Assembly (NCBI RefSeq): GCF_003990045.1 | Contig: NZ_RZGZ01000004.1 | Span: 307,536-371,535 of the forward strand | Direction: 5' to 3' | From: Labedella endophytica | Lineage (GTDB): Bacteria > Actinomycetota > Actinomycetes > Actinomycetales > Microbacteriaceae | Length of the DNA: 64,000 nt | Part shown: piece after piece, positions 1 to 7,674 of the stretch | How positions within the stretch are numbered: the stretch's first letter is position 1 | Layout: each line of letters starts with the position of its first letter | Made by a program: the position numbers and the translations under genes | The notes under the pieces: generated by a model | What the model was told of the DNA's origin: nothing | What the model saw: only the letters and a program-made list of their open reading frames with translations | Databases searched by the model: none

Positions 1-286
1 CGAGGGGCGCCCAGTGGAGGCGACCGCCTGCCGTCGGTTCGGCGGCGTAGGGATCGAGCACGCGGCCGTCGTGGTCCTCCACCGCATTGTCGATCGGCAG
101 GCGCACCCAGTCCGTCCGCTCGGGCAGAGGCGACGGTGGGGTCATGCTGCTGAACACGGTGACGTGCGCGTCGACGTGCGGACGCACGGCCAGGAACCGG
201 GCCACGTGCCCGTGGCCGTGGTGGTGCACGTACCAGCCGATCCGCGGCGTCGAGGTCGCGGCGGTGTCCTCGGGCACGGTCGTCAC
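1..286 (-). CDS. glycosyltransferase, MurG/GT28-like N-terminus (partial, 3' end beyond window)
   Basis: Only the first 95 codons are in the window; the gene runs off the left edge. The GTG start at 286 overlaps the stop of the upstream glycosyltransferase in a GTGA arrangement, so the two are translationally coupled. The visible N-terminus reads MTTVPEDTAATSTPRIGWYV and is followed by a histidine/glycine loop, HHHGHGHVAR. This matches the first beta-strand and glycine-rich loop of GT-B fold transferases of the MurG/UDP-glucuronosyltransferase type. It is the last gene seen of a leftward three-gene glycosyltransferase operon. The donor and acceptor cannot be read from the fragment. Family assignment is an inference from the N-terminal loop only. 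Confidence 0.7.
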   Translation of the reverse strand, partial: MTTVPEDTAATSTPRIGWYVHHHGHGHVARFLAVRPHVDAHVTVFSSMTPPSPLPERTDWVRLPIDNAVEDHDGRVLDPYAAEPTAGGRLHWAPL

Positions 287-1413
287 GCGAGCAGGTCCTG
301 TCGCTCGGCCGGAACGGGGCTCTGGATGGTCTCGCGCATGAGATCCTCGAGCTCGAACGCGTGCCGCCGGAACGAGAAGCGGCGGGCCGCGTCGGCACGG
401 GCCGCACGGCGCAGGGCGGGGGAGGACGCGTGCACCAGGGAGGCCACGCCGGCCGCGAGGGCGTCCACGTCGCCGCCGGGTACGAGGCGCACGGCGGGAT
501 TCGACCCCGCCACTTCCGGGACACCACCGCGGGAGAACACCGCGACGGGCGTTCCCGTGGCGAGCGCCTCCGCGACGACGAGACCGAACGGCTCGTCCCA
601 CACCGGGGTCACGAGGGCGGCGGCACTGTGGCCCACGAGCCGGGCGAGTTCGCGCGCCCGCAGCTCGCCCCGGTAGACGATGCCGTCACCGAGCATCGGG
701 GCGATGACGTCGTCGAAGTACGCGGCGTCGCCGACCCGGCCCACGAGGTTGAGCCCCATCCCGAGCCGCCTCGCCGCGTGGATCGCGAGGTGAGGTGCCT
801 TCTCGGGCACGACCCGGCCGAACCATGCGAGCGACGGACCCCCCGGGCCGAGCCGCCACGTGGCCGTGTCGACCATGTTGTGCTGCACCGTGATGTTCCG
901 CACGCCCGCCTGCTCCCAATGCCTCGCGGTGTACTCGCTCACGGCGATGAGGCGCGTACTGCTGACCTCGATCCCCTCGAGCAGTGGCACGAGCGGAGGC
1001 GTGTGCAGCGTCGTCATCATCGGGACGCCGATGTCGTTCGCGCGCATGACGGGCAGCGGGTGCAGGCTGTGGTTGTCGACCACGTCGATCTCGCTCGCGT
1101 TGAACGCGATCCAGTCCATCGCCTCGTCGAGCGCGCGCTCAGCCCGTCGGAGATAACCGGGCGGGTAGGTGGAGTCGGAGGCGCCGCGGTCGACTCCCCA
1201 CCGTACGGCGGGCAGGGTGAGCGCGGGGGCGGACGGTGCGGGGTGCGACCCCTCCACTCCGCAGACGAGCACGCGGTGGCCGCGGCTGCGGAGGAGGCGG
1301 ATGCGGTTGTACACAGCGGCCTCGAGCCCGCCGGCGTGCGGTTCGCCGAGGGGGTGCCGCAAGGGGGCGATGACCGCGATCGTGAGGGGAGCCCCCGTGG
1401 CGAGGCGCGTCAT
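283..1413 (-). CDS. glycosyltransferase family 4 protein
   Basis: A 376-residue GT-B fold transferase. The N-terminal half opens with TIAVIAPLRHPLGEPHAGGL, the usual acceptor-domain strand and glycine loop. The C-terminal half carries the GT4 signature EPFGLVVAEALATGTPV (about residues 270-286), containing the E-x7-E nucleotide-sugar motif, and the earlier strand LAWFGRVVPEKAPHLAIHAA. No signal peptide or membrane segment is seen, so it should act at the cytoplasmic face on an activated sugar. It overlaps both neighbours by four bases (ATGA upstream, GTGA downstream). With the divergent WcbI-like gene and two further transferases it suggests synthesis of a capsule or other surface glycan. Sugar specificity is unknown. 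Confidence 0.88.
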   Translation of the reverse strand: MTRLATGAPLTIAVIAPLRHPLGEPHAGGLEAAVYNRIRLLRSRGHRVLVCGVEGSHPAPSAPALTLPAVRWGVDRGASDSTYPPGYLRRAERALDEAMDWIAFNASEIDVVDNHSLHPLPVMRANDIGVPMMTTLHTPPLVPLLEGIEVSSTRLIAVSEYTARHWEQAGVRNITVQHNMVDTATWRLGPGGPSLAWFGRVVPEKAPHLAIHAARRLGMGLNLVGRVGDAAYFDDVIAPMLGDGIVYRGELRARELARLVGHSAAALVTPVWDEPFGLVVAEALATGTPVAVFSRGGVPEVAGSNPAVRLVPGGDVDALAAGVASLVHASSPALRRAARADAARRFSFRRHAFELEDLMRETIQSPVPAERQDLLA

Positions 1414-2522
1414 CGGAGCACCTCCCGGTAGAGGCTCTCGTGCTCCCGGGTGATCGCGGTGCGCTGCACGCGGCGCTCCTGCTCGCGGGCCTCGACGAGC
1501 TCATGGCGCTCGGGGGAGCCCGGCGCGGTCGCGGTCGCGAGGGCGGTCTCGAGCGCCGCGGCGACGCTGCCACCGTCGGCCGGGTCGACGACGAACGAGT
1601 CCGCGGGGTGCTGCTCGGCGATGAAGCCGACGGGCGCGGTCACGACCGGGACGCCGAGGTCCCAGCAGAGCTCGGCCCACCCGGAGTGCGTGCCGAACCG
1701 GTAGGGCAGCACGGCGACCGTCGCCGCCGACAGGGAGGCCGCGAGGGCCGCGTCGTCGTAGCGGGCGTGGCGCTGGAGGGTCAGGCGGGACGCCGCGTCG
1801 ACGATCGAGGCGATCTCGGCGAGCTGGGCCTCGTCGCGCACGTTCTCGTTCACGTCGACGATCACGCGGAACGGCGAGGTCTGCTCCGCCCGGTCCGCGG
1901 CGGCCGCGAGGGCGCGCACCGTGCCGAGGCCGTCGATGTTGGGGCGCAGGTCGCGCAGGTGCACGATCACGATCGCTTCCGTGGTGCCGTCCGCGGCTCG
2001 CGTGCCGACCGACCCGGAGGCCGCCGCGTCGAGGGCGTCCGTCGATGCGACGCGGGGGTGTCCGATCACGCGGGCCGAGCGTGCCCAGCGGCGGTCGATC
2101 TCGCCCCGGGCGCCGGACGTGAGGGTCACGAGCGCGTCCGCCGCGGGCACGAGCAGGTCGAGGTGCTCCCGGTGGATCGCCTGGTCCGTCAGCTGCGGGT
2201 TCTCGAGATCGTGCACGGTGTAGACGAGTGGCTTGCCGGCCGCGGCCAGCGCCGCGAGCACGGCGGCGAGCTCGTCAGTCGTCGAGGACTCCATGCCGAA
2301 GTGCACGTGCATCACGTCGAAGTCGTCGGCGTGGGTCGTGACCCAGGCGGCCGAGAGCATGGCGGGCGGCCACCAGCGGTCGGTCGCCCCGTCGCGCGCC
2401 GGCGGATCGTCGAGCATCCGAACGGTCGTCGACCCCGGTTCCACGAGGCTCCGGACGTACGGGTGCTCCCCGGGCACCGCGGCCACCCGGATGGGGCGAT
2501 CGGGGCGCAGGCGTGCGGGCAT
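1410..2522 (-). CDS. glycosyltransferase, GT-B fold (GT4-like)
   Basis: A 370-residue protein starting the leftward operon. The ATG at 2522 is preceded by a GAAGGA ribosome-binding site. It has a GT4-like organisation: an N-terminal acceptor domain with DFDVMHVHFGMES, a middle region with YTVHDLENPQ, and a C-terminal donor domain with VIVHLRDLRPNIDGLGT and WAELCWDLGVPVVTAPVGF. The canonical E-x7-E pair is not clearly present, so the donor site is divergent. It is soluble, with no signal peptide. The stop overlaps the next gene's start (ATGA), indicating coupled translation. It probably adds one residue of the same surface polysaccharide as its neighbours; the substrate cannot be read from sequence. 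Confidence 0.8.
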   Translation of the reverse strand: MPARLRPDRPIRVAAVPGEHPYVRSLVEPGSTTVRMLDDPPARDGATDRWWPPAMLSAAWVTTHADDFDVMHVHFGMESSTTDELAAVLAALAAAGKPLVYTVHDLENPQLTDQAIHREHLDLLVPAADALVTLTSGARGEIDRRWARSARVIGHPRVASTDALDAAASGSVGTRAADGTTEAIVIVHLRDLRPNIDGLGTVRALAAAADRAEQTSPFRVIVDVNENVRDEAQLAEIASIVDAASRLTLQRHARYDDAALAASLSAATVAVLPYRFGTHSGWAELCWDLGVPVVTAPVGFIAEQHPADSFVVDPADGGSVAAALETALATATAPGSPERHELVEAREQERRVQRTAITREHESLYREVLR

Positions 2523-2645
2523 TCAGAATCCTTCGGATCCAGTGGATCCTGTTGCGGCCGGGGCAGCCTGTTCGACGGGCGGGGTACCCGTGCCGCACCG
2601 GAGGGGGTGCCGCTCTGCGAACATATACCGACGACAGGAGAACCC

Positions 2646-3551
2646 GTGACCGAGAGCACATCCCTTTCCCTGGGGAGGCGGAACCACTACTCTTCGTTCT
2701 ACGGTGCGCCCGTCCCGGAGGGCCTCGCACTGGTTCTCGGCAACTGCCAGGCGGAGTCGCTGCGCATCGTCATCGACGGCCCCGACCTCCCCACCGTGCG
2801 GATCCCGCCGGTGCACGAGCTCGAGGCGTCCGACCTCCCGCATCTCGACCGTCTGCTGAGTCGAGCGTCGCTCGTGATCACCCAGCCGATCCGCGACGAC
2901 TATCGCGACCTTCCGGTGGGTACACGGCAGGTCCGCGAGCGAATCGCGTCCACCGCTCGACTCGTGATCGTGCCCGCCGTGCGGCACCGGTCGCTCTATC
3001 CGGCGCAGGTGGTCGTGCGGCACCCCGACCGTCCGATCGAGGATCCGCCGATCGCGCCGTACCACGACCTCCGCACGATCGCGGAGGCGCTCGGGAACGC
3101 GCGTCCGCGGCTGCGGCCGGACATGGTGGCTGCGATCGCGGAGGAGTCCACTGCTGCGCTGCGCCTGCGCGAGGACCGCAGCGGAGCCGTGCGCATCTCC
3201 GATGTCTTCGACCGCCCGCGCTTCGATCTGCTCCGCACCCTGAACCACCCGGGCAACCCGGTGTGGGAGACGCTCGCGCGGCGCGTGAGGGCCGAGGTGG
3301 GTCTCGCGGACACCGTGACGGATCCCGGCCGAGCGCTGCTGGCGTCCGTGATCGCGCCGCGCGAAGAGGTCGTGATCGAGACCTGGGGTCTCGACGACGC
3401 TCCCGACCCGCACTGGTACCTCGGCGGTCGGGCCGAGCCCGCGGACGAGGTCCGCGACGCGCACCTACGGTGGTACGCGGACAACCCGGACCTGCTGCGG
3501 CTCGCCGCGGATCGGCACGCAGCCGCACTCGAGCAGGTGATGTCGGCGTGA
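2646..3551 (+). CDS. WcbI-like polysaccharide biosynthesis protein (putative acyltransferase)
   Basis: A 301-residue protein. The GTG at 2646 is chosen over longer in-frame starts because GACAGGAG lies five bases upstream, the upstream codons look non-coding, and an AT-rich CATATA -10 candidate precedes it. The motif LVLGNCQAESLR (about residues 28-39) is the hallmark GNCQ loop of the WcbI family, known from capsule loci and thought to be an acetyltransferase with a fold related to SGNH hydrolases. A later histidine-rich region, TLNHPGNPVW, agrees with the family. There is no signal peptide. It is divergent from the leftward glycosyltransferase operon and its stop overlaps the next gene (GTGA). 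It probably acylates the glycan built here. Confidence 0.75.
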   Translation: MTESTSLSLGRRNHYSSFYGAPVPEGLALVLGNCQAESLRIVIDGPDLPTVRIPPVHELEASDLPHLDRLLSRASLVITQPIRDDYRDLPVGTRQVRERIASTARLVIVPAVRHRSLYPAQVVVRHPDRPIEDPPIAPYHDLRTIAEALGNARPRLRPDMVAAIAEESTAALRLREDRSGAVRISDVFDRPRFDLLRTLNHPGNPVWETLARRVRAEVGLADTVTDPGRALLASVIAPREEVVIETWGLDDAPDPHWYLGGRAEPADEVRDAHLRWYADNPDLLRLAADRHAAALEQVMSA

Positions 3552-4675
3552 GCGGGGCCGGGCCGGTGGGTGCTCCGGCGACGTCGGACGTGCCCGCGGG
3601 GCGGCTACCCGCCCTGCTCCTGCACGACGAGCCGCGCCACGGGGTCGCGCGGTACGCCCGCGAGGTCGCGGAGGAGATCGCCCGCCTCGTGGGCCGTGAT
3701 CTCGGCGTTGCGGAGTCGGAGTGGGGTGCCGGCTCGGCTCCCGAGCGTATCCACGCTCAGTTCACGGATCGGCTGTGGGCGCGCTCGCCCGAGGACGCCG
3801 CCGCGCGATTCGTCGCGCTCGCCGCCGGTCGTCAAGTGAGCGTCACCCTCCACGACGTGCCGCAGCCCTCCGACGGTCACGCCTTCGAGCGCCGCATCGC
3901 GGCGTACAGCGTCGTGATCGGAGCGGCGGAGCTCGTGATCGTCAACAGCCGCCACGAGCTCGCGCTCCTCGACGAGGTCGGTCTGCGTCCGGCCGCCCCC
4001 GTGGTGGTCGCCCCTCTTCCCGCATCCCCAGCGCTCCACCTCCCGCCGAGCGCTACACGACCTTCTGTAGCGCTCGGCGAAGGGTGTAGCGCTCGAGACG
4101 AGGCGAGCGGAGCGGCGGAGTCCGGCGCACCCGGCGAGCCCGGGGCGGCAACCGATCCGACCGTCGCGGTGCTCGGCTACATCTACCCGGGCAAGGGGCA
4201 CCGCGAGACGATCGAGGCCACGGCCGAAGCCGGTGTGCCGCTCGCGGTCCGTGCCCTCGGAGCGCCGTCCCCCGGCCACGAGGCCGACGCGGCGGAGCTC
4301 GTGTCCCTCGGCGCGACGCTCGGGGTGGACGTCACCGTCTCGGGGTTCCTCTCCGACGACGAGCTCATCACCGAAGCCGCGCGGGTCGCCGTCCCGGTCG
4401 TCGCCCATCAGCACTTCTCCGCATCCGGCTCGATCAATTCGTGGGTGTCGGCCGGTCGGCGTCCCCTCGTGTTGCGCACTCGGTACACCGAGGAGATGGA
4501 CGCGCTGCGCCCGGGCACGCTCACCCTCGTGGACCCCTCGGGGCTCGCGGACGCGATCGCGCGCGCCCACGCGGATCCGGCGTCGACCGTGCTCGCCACA
4601 GGCACGAGCACGCGGCCGCACCTCGACGACACGGCCGCGGCCTACCTCGCCGCGTGGCGGGGGGAGGCGTTGTGA
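3548..4675 (+). CDS. glycosyltransferase, GT4-like, with repeat insertion in linker
   Basis: A 375-residue protein. The GTG at 3548 overlaps the preceding stop, so the gene is coupled to the WcbI-like gene. The N-terminal domain contains LLLHDEPRHGVARYAREVAE and VSVTLHDVPQPSDGHAFERR; the C-terminal domain contains VAVLGYIYPGKGHRETIEA and VVAHQHFSASGSINSWVSAG. Together these look like a GT-B fold transferase. Between the domains (about residues 160-200) lies an Ala/Gly/Ser/Pro-rich linker. Part of that linker (4045-4097) is encoded by a perfect 13-bp inverted repeat plus a third repeat copy, as if a palindromic element had inserted in frame. The sugar used is unknown. Confidence 0.75.
   Translation: MSGAGPVGAPATSDVPAGRLPALLLHDEPRHGVARYAREVAEEIARLVGRDLGVAESEWGAGSAPERIHAQFTDRLWARSPEDAAARFVALAAGRQVSVTLHDVPQPSDGHAFERRIAAYSVVIGAAELVIVNSRHELALLDEVGLRPAAPVVVAPLPASPALHLPPSATRPSVALGEGCSARDEASGAAESGAPGEPGAATDPTVAVLGYIYPGKGHRETIEATAEAGVPLAVRALGAPSPGHEADAAELVSLGATLGVDVTVSGFLSDDELITEAARVAVPVVAHQHFSASGSINSWVSAGRRPLVLRTRYTEEMDALRPGTLTLVDPSGLADAIARAHADPASTVLATGTSTRPHLDDTAAAYLAAWRGEAL
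4045..4097. repeat. palindromic element inside a coding sequence
   Basis: The arms gccgagcgctaca (4045-4057) and tgtagcgctcggc (4066-4078) are perfect 13-bp complements separated by cgaccttc. A third partial copy, tgtagcgctcgag, follows at 4085-4097. The element keeps the reading frame of the surrounding glycosyltransferase gene and encodes part of its interdomain linker. Confidence 0.8.
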
Positions 4676-6015
4676 GCGTGAGCGGCCGGCCCCTCGTCGG
4701 CAACGACTGGAGCGTGCTGAACGGAACATGGCCGGATGACCCGCCGCGCGTGTCGGTGGTCGTCGCGCACTACGAACAGGCGGACGATCTGCGCCGCACG
4801 CTCACCGCACTGCGTTCCCAGACGTATCCGCGCGAGCTCGTCGAGATCGTCGTCGTGGACGACGGCTCCGCCACGGCCCCCGAGGTCCCGGACGATGTCG
4901 TGCTCGTGCGCCAGGCGGACGAGGGCTTCCGCCTGGCCGCCGCGCGCAACCGCGGGGCCGAGGCGGCGAGCGGCGACATCCTGTGCTTCCTCGACGCGGA
5001 TTGCGCGCCCGAGCCCGGCTACCTCGCGGAGCTCACCCGCCTGCCCGCGCTCTCCTCCGACGTCGTGACCGTCGGTCGCCGCCGGCACGCCGACCTGTCC
5101 GCGTTGCCACCGGACGCGCCGCTCGACCGCCTTCCCGACGAGGTGCTCTTCGACGACCCGTCGTGGCTCGCGAACGCCTACGAGCGATCCGGGAACCTCT
5201 TCCACGCGGACGCCCGCTCCTACCGGTACCTGATCGGCGCGACGCTCTGCTGCAGCGCGGATTTCTTCCGCGAGACCGGCGGCTTCGACGAGAGCTTCAC
5301 CGAGTACGGCGGTGAGGACTGGGACTGGGCCTGGCGCTGCTGGATGCACGGCGCGCTTTTCGCGCACGTCCCGACGGCGATCGCGTGGCACAACGGTCCG
5401 GACGCCGGGGGACGCGAGCGCGATCCGGCCGCCGTGAACGCCGAGACCCGGCGGATGGAGCGGTATATCCCGATCGCCGGCTCGCGTCCCCACGCGCTGC
5501 TCATCGGGGCCGATGGCGACGTCGGTGCCGGTGCCACCGACGGGGCGGGGGCTGGGACAGGGGCCGTCGGTGACGTCGCGGTTCGGCTGTCCGTCGCGCT
5601 GACGTCGACGCAGGCGATCATCACGGCGGACAGCATCCTTCGGCATCTGCCGACCGCTCGCGTGTTCGTCGGCGACTCCCGTGCGTTCGACGGGATGGCG
5701 GACCCGCGCATCGTCGCCGGCGAACCCCCGGCCGACGTGCCCTACCGGATCGACGTTCTCGCGCCGGTCCGCATCGAGACGGATGCGCCCGTCCGCTCCC
5801 TGCTCGAGGGTGTCGGGGTCGGCGCCGACGGTTCGGTGCGCATCGCGGACGTCGACGGTCCGCTCCTCGACCTGACGAGCGCGAGGGTGCTGGCCCGCAC
5901 ACGCCGCTGGGGCGACACCTCGTTCACTGCGCGCACTCTCGCGGCGACCGGTGTGGCCCGCCGCCTCCGCTCCCCGGAGCCGAGCCTCGCCGCCTACTAC
6001 GGCGACTGGGACTGA
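4672..6015 (+). CDS. glycosyltransferase family 2 (GT-A) with galactosyltransferase-type C-terminal domain
   Basis: A 447-residue protein. The GTG at 4672 overlaps the upstream stop (GTGA) and has GGGGAGG four bases before it. The N-terminal GT-A domain shows VSVVVAHYEQADDLRRTL, the nucleotide-binding VVVDDGS (about residue 63) and FLDADCAP (about 105), the metal-binding DxD. The acceptor half ends with GGEDWDWAWRCWMHG, the ED motif of the Glyco_transf_7C domain found in chondroitin-synthase-like enzymes. After a Gly/Ala-rich linker (about 285-300) comes a C-terminal region of roughly 150 residues that I do not recognise. It is the last gene of the rightward wcbI-GT-GT operon and ends at a palindrome shared with a convergent gene. 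Confidence 0.88.
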   Translation: MSVSGRPLVGNDWSVLNGTWPDDPPRVSVVVAHYEQADDLRRTLTALRSQTYPRELVEIVVVDDGSATAPEVPDDVVLVRQADEGFRLAAARNRGAEAASGDILCFLDADCAPEPGYLAELTRLPALSSDVVTVGRRRHADLSALPPDAPLDRLPDEVLFDDPSWLANAYERSGNLFHADARSYRYLIGATLCCSADFFRETGGFDESFTEYGGEDWDWAWRCWMHGALFAHVPTAIAWHNGPDAGGRERDPAAVNAETRRMERYIPIAGSRPHALLIGADGDVGAGATDGAGAGTGAVGDVAVRLSVALTSTQAIITADSILRHLPTARVFVGDSRAFDGMADPRIVAGEPPADVPYRIDVLAPVRIETDAPVRSLLEGVGVGADGSVRIADVDGPLLDLTSARVLARTRRWGDTSFTARTLAATGVARRLRSPEPSLAAYYGDWD

Positions 6016-6032
6016 CCGGCGCCACCCCCTCT

Positions 6033-6109
6033 CCCGCCAGTTGAGGCGTTCGAGCGTCTTTCCTGCGGTGTACCGGCGCGATCGCGCTCGAACGCACTAC
6101 CTGGCGGGG
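6033..6109. repeat. palindromic intergenic element, family A
   Basis: The outer arms are cccgccag (6033-6040) and ctggcgggg (6101-6109); the inner arms gcgttcgagcg (6046-6056) and cgctcgaacgc (6085-6095) are perfect. The centre holds GCGGTGTACCG. It lies between convergent genes and could act as a bidirectional terminator. Related copies are at 33060-33119 and 34946-35014. Confidence 0.7.
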
Positions 6110-6762
6110 GAGCCGGGGGAGGGTGATGCGGGTGCGGCCGACGCGCGGCGGGCGGCGCGGCGGGAGCGCCACCACAGGCCGCCTCCGATCGTGAGTCCGA
6201 GGCCCAGGAAGCCCGTGATGAGGGCGGCGAAGACGCCACCGATCGAGCCGAGGACACCGCCGACGAACGGGAGGGTCTCGCCGTCCTCCACGATGAGCAC
6301 CGACGTGGGCTCGTCGTCCGTCGCCGCAGGCACGGTGATCGTGTAGGCGCCCTCGTCCGTCGTGCGGAAGGCCGTGAACGATGCGGCCGTGAGCTGCCCG
6401 CCGTTCACGCGCGTGCTCACGGCGGGGGCGCGGTCCGCGACGGAGGTCGTGCCGTCGGGTGCGATGAGAGCGATATCACCGGTCAGGGCGCCGGAGGACT
6501 CGTCACTCGGACGCACGAGTAGGAGGGAGTACGACGTGTCGCCGTCGAGATCCACCGACGTGCTCGAGCCGGCGTCGACCGACGCGACGACGTCGTCGCC
6601 CACGGATCCGTCGCGACTCAGGATGCCCGTCGGGAGGAGCGAGGCGAAGAGGCTCACGGTCCCGATCGCGATGGCCACCGTGGCGACGAGGAGCACGATC
6701 CCGATCCACGTCAGCCAGGCGGGTCCGGTGGTGGAGATGCGGCGGGGCGCGGTCGAGGTCAT
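6097..6762 (-). CDS. membrane protein of unknown function, two TM segments with external domain
   Basis: A 221-residue protein I do not recognise. One hydrophobic segment lies at about residues 17-40 (WIGIVLLVATVAIAIGTVSL) and a second at about 165-190. Between them is a roughly 120-residue Thr/Ser/Asp-rich region that would be extracytoplasmic and looks beta-rich. The C-terminus is basic and then Ala/Pro/Ser-rich. It is leaderless: TAGGGT ends six bases before the ATG. The last few codons and the TAG stop lie inside the palindromic family A element. It is downstream of the J-domain gene on the same strand but has its own promoter. Confidence 0.7.
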   Translation of the reverse strand: MTSTAPRRISTTGPAWLTWIGIVLLVATVAIAIGTVSLFASLLPTGILSRDGSVGDDVVASVDAGSSTSVDLDGDTSYSLLLVRPSDESSGALTGDIALIAPDGTTSVADRAPAVSTRVNGGQLTAASFTAFRTTDEGAYTITVPAATDDEPTSVLIVEDGETLPFVGGVLGSIGGVFAALITGFLGLGLTIGGGLWWRSRRAARRASAAPASPSPGSPAR

Positions 6763-6768
6763 GGCGTC

Positions 6769-6774
6769 ACCCTA
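6769..6774 (-). promoter_or_regulatory. -10 box of leaderless promoter
   Basis: TAGGGT on the minus strand, six bases before the ATG at 6762, with no ribosome-binding site between them. Confidence 0.55.
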
Positions 6775-6800
6775 CCGAGAGGTGATCGGTCGAGGAATGC

Positions 6801-7457
6801 TCAGCGACCGCGGCCGGCGGCCCGCCGGCGGCGTCGCGCGAAGCCGGCGGAATTGATCGCGACGATCGCGGGCATCATCACGAAGAGACCGAGGAGGCCG
6901 CCGATCGTCGTGATCGCGACGCCCACCACGAGGGAGACAGCGACGCACACGAGCATGACGATGAGGAAGCCGCGTCGCCCCGTGGCGGCGAAGGCGACGG
7001 CGGCCGCGATGAGGATCGCCCACCGCGTGATGGGTTCGGCGATCGTCCACGTGTAGGGCACGTCGTAGATCGAGAGGAACGCGGAGATGAGGAGCAGCCC
7101 CGTGCCGACGGCGATGAGCGCGGGGCTCGGGGCCAGGGGCACGACCACCCAGGGCGGGAACTCGTCGGAGCGGACGCCGCTGCCGCCGCCCGCGGCACCG
7201 GAGGGATCCTCGTCGAAGACGATGTAGCCGTCGGGTGCGCCGGCGCTCGCCTCCTGGCGGGCGCGGAAGCCGTCGCGCGTCCGGTCGCGACCGAGCAGCA
7301 CGTTGCGCGCCTCGACGGCCTCGCGAAACGCGTCTGCGCTGCCGCCGTCCACGTCGGGATGCGTGCGGCGCGCCCGGGCGGCGAACGCCCCCGTCACGAT
7401 GTGCGGCTCGGCACCGACGTCGACGCCGAGCACCTCCGCTGCGCGCTCCGGGCTCAT
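6801..7457 (-). CDS. J-domain (DnaJ-like) membrane protein
   Basis: A 218-residue protein. The first 65 residues form a J domain: helix I AAEVLGV, helix II AFAARARRTHPDVDGGS with the diagnostic HPD tripeptide (about residues 34-36), and helix III FREAVEARNVLLGRDRT. The remainder is a short Gly/Ser-rich linker, PPWVVVPLAP, and several hydrophobic segments between about residues 110 and 205, ending in an Arg-rich tail. A J domain stimulates Hsp70 ATPase activity; the membrane part suggests recruitment of DnaK to the membrane. It lacks the G/F and zinc-finger regions of classical DnaJ. It appears leaderless (TAGCCT, six bases, ATG). The client is unknown. Confidence 0.82.
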   Translation of the reverse strand: MSPERAAEVLGVDVGAEPHIVTGAFAARARRTHPDVDGGSADAFREAVEARNVLLGRDRTRDGFRARQEASAGAPDGYIVFDEDPSGAAGGGSGVRSDEFPPWVVVPLAPSPALIAVGTGLLLISAFLSIYDVPYTWTIAEPITRWAILIAAAVAFAATGRRGFLIVMLVCVAVSLVVGVAITTIGGLLGLFVMMPAIVAINSAGFARRRRRAAGRGR

Positions 7458-7463
7458 CTGCTC

Positions 7464-7469
7464 AGGCTA
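7464..7469 (-). promoter_or_regulatory. -10 box of leaderless promoter
   Basis: TAGCCT on the minus strand, six bases before the ATG at 7457. Confidence 0.5.
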
Positions 7470-7528
7470 CGTCTGTTCGCGACGCGGCCCCACCCCCGAT
7501 CGGGTCGCTCATCCTGCCCCGAGCCCGA

Positions 7529-7591
7529 CGCGAAAGTGCGGACATCCGCCCTCTCTCGGGGTGAAGAGGGGCCGATGTCCGCACTTTCGCG
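7529..7591. repeat. long perfect hairpin, family D
   Basis: Perfect 18-bp arms cgcgaaagtgcggacatc (7529-7546) and its complement (7574-7591). A second short stem of CCCTCT/AGAGGG type lies inside the loop. It sits downstream of the lytic-transglycosylase-like gene, for which it may be a terminator or REP-type element. It is the only copy seen here. Confidence 0.7.
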
Positions 7592-7674
7592 AACCAACCT
7601 GTGGGGTGGACGCGAGATGTCGCGTCAGCGTTCCCCGGGCGACTATTCGCGTCGACGCCCGGGAACGACCGGGA

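Noticed and set aside
1440..3551. A 703-codon rightward frame covering the WcbI-like gene
   Set aside because: The first 400 codons are the complement of a good glycosyltransferase gene; the Shine-Dalgarno sequence and family start support GTG at 2646.
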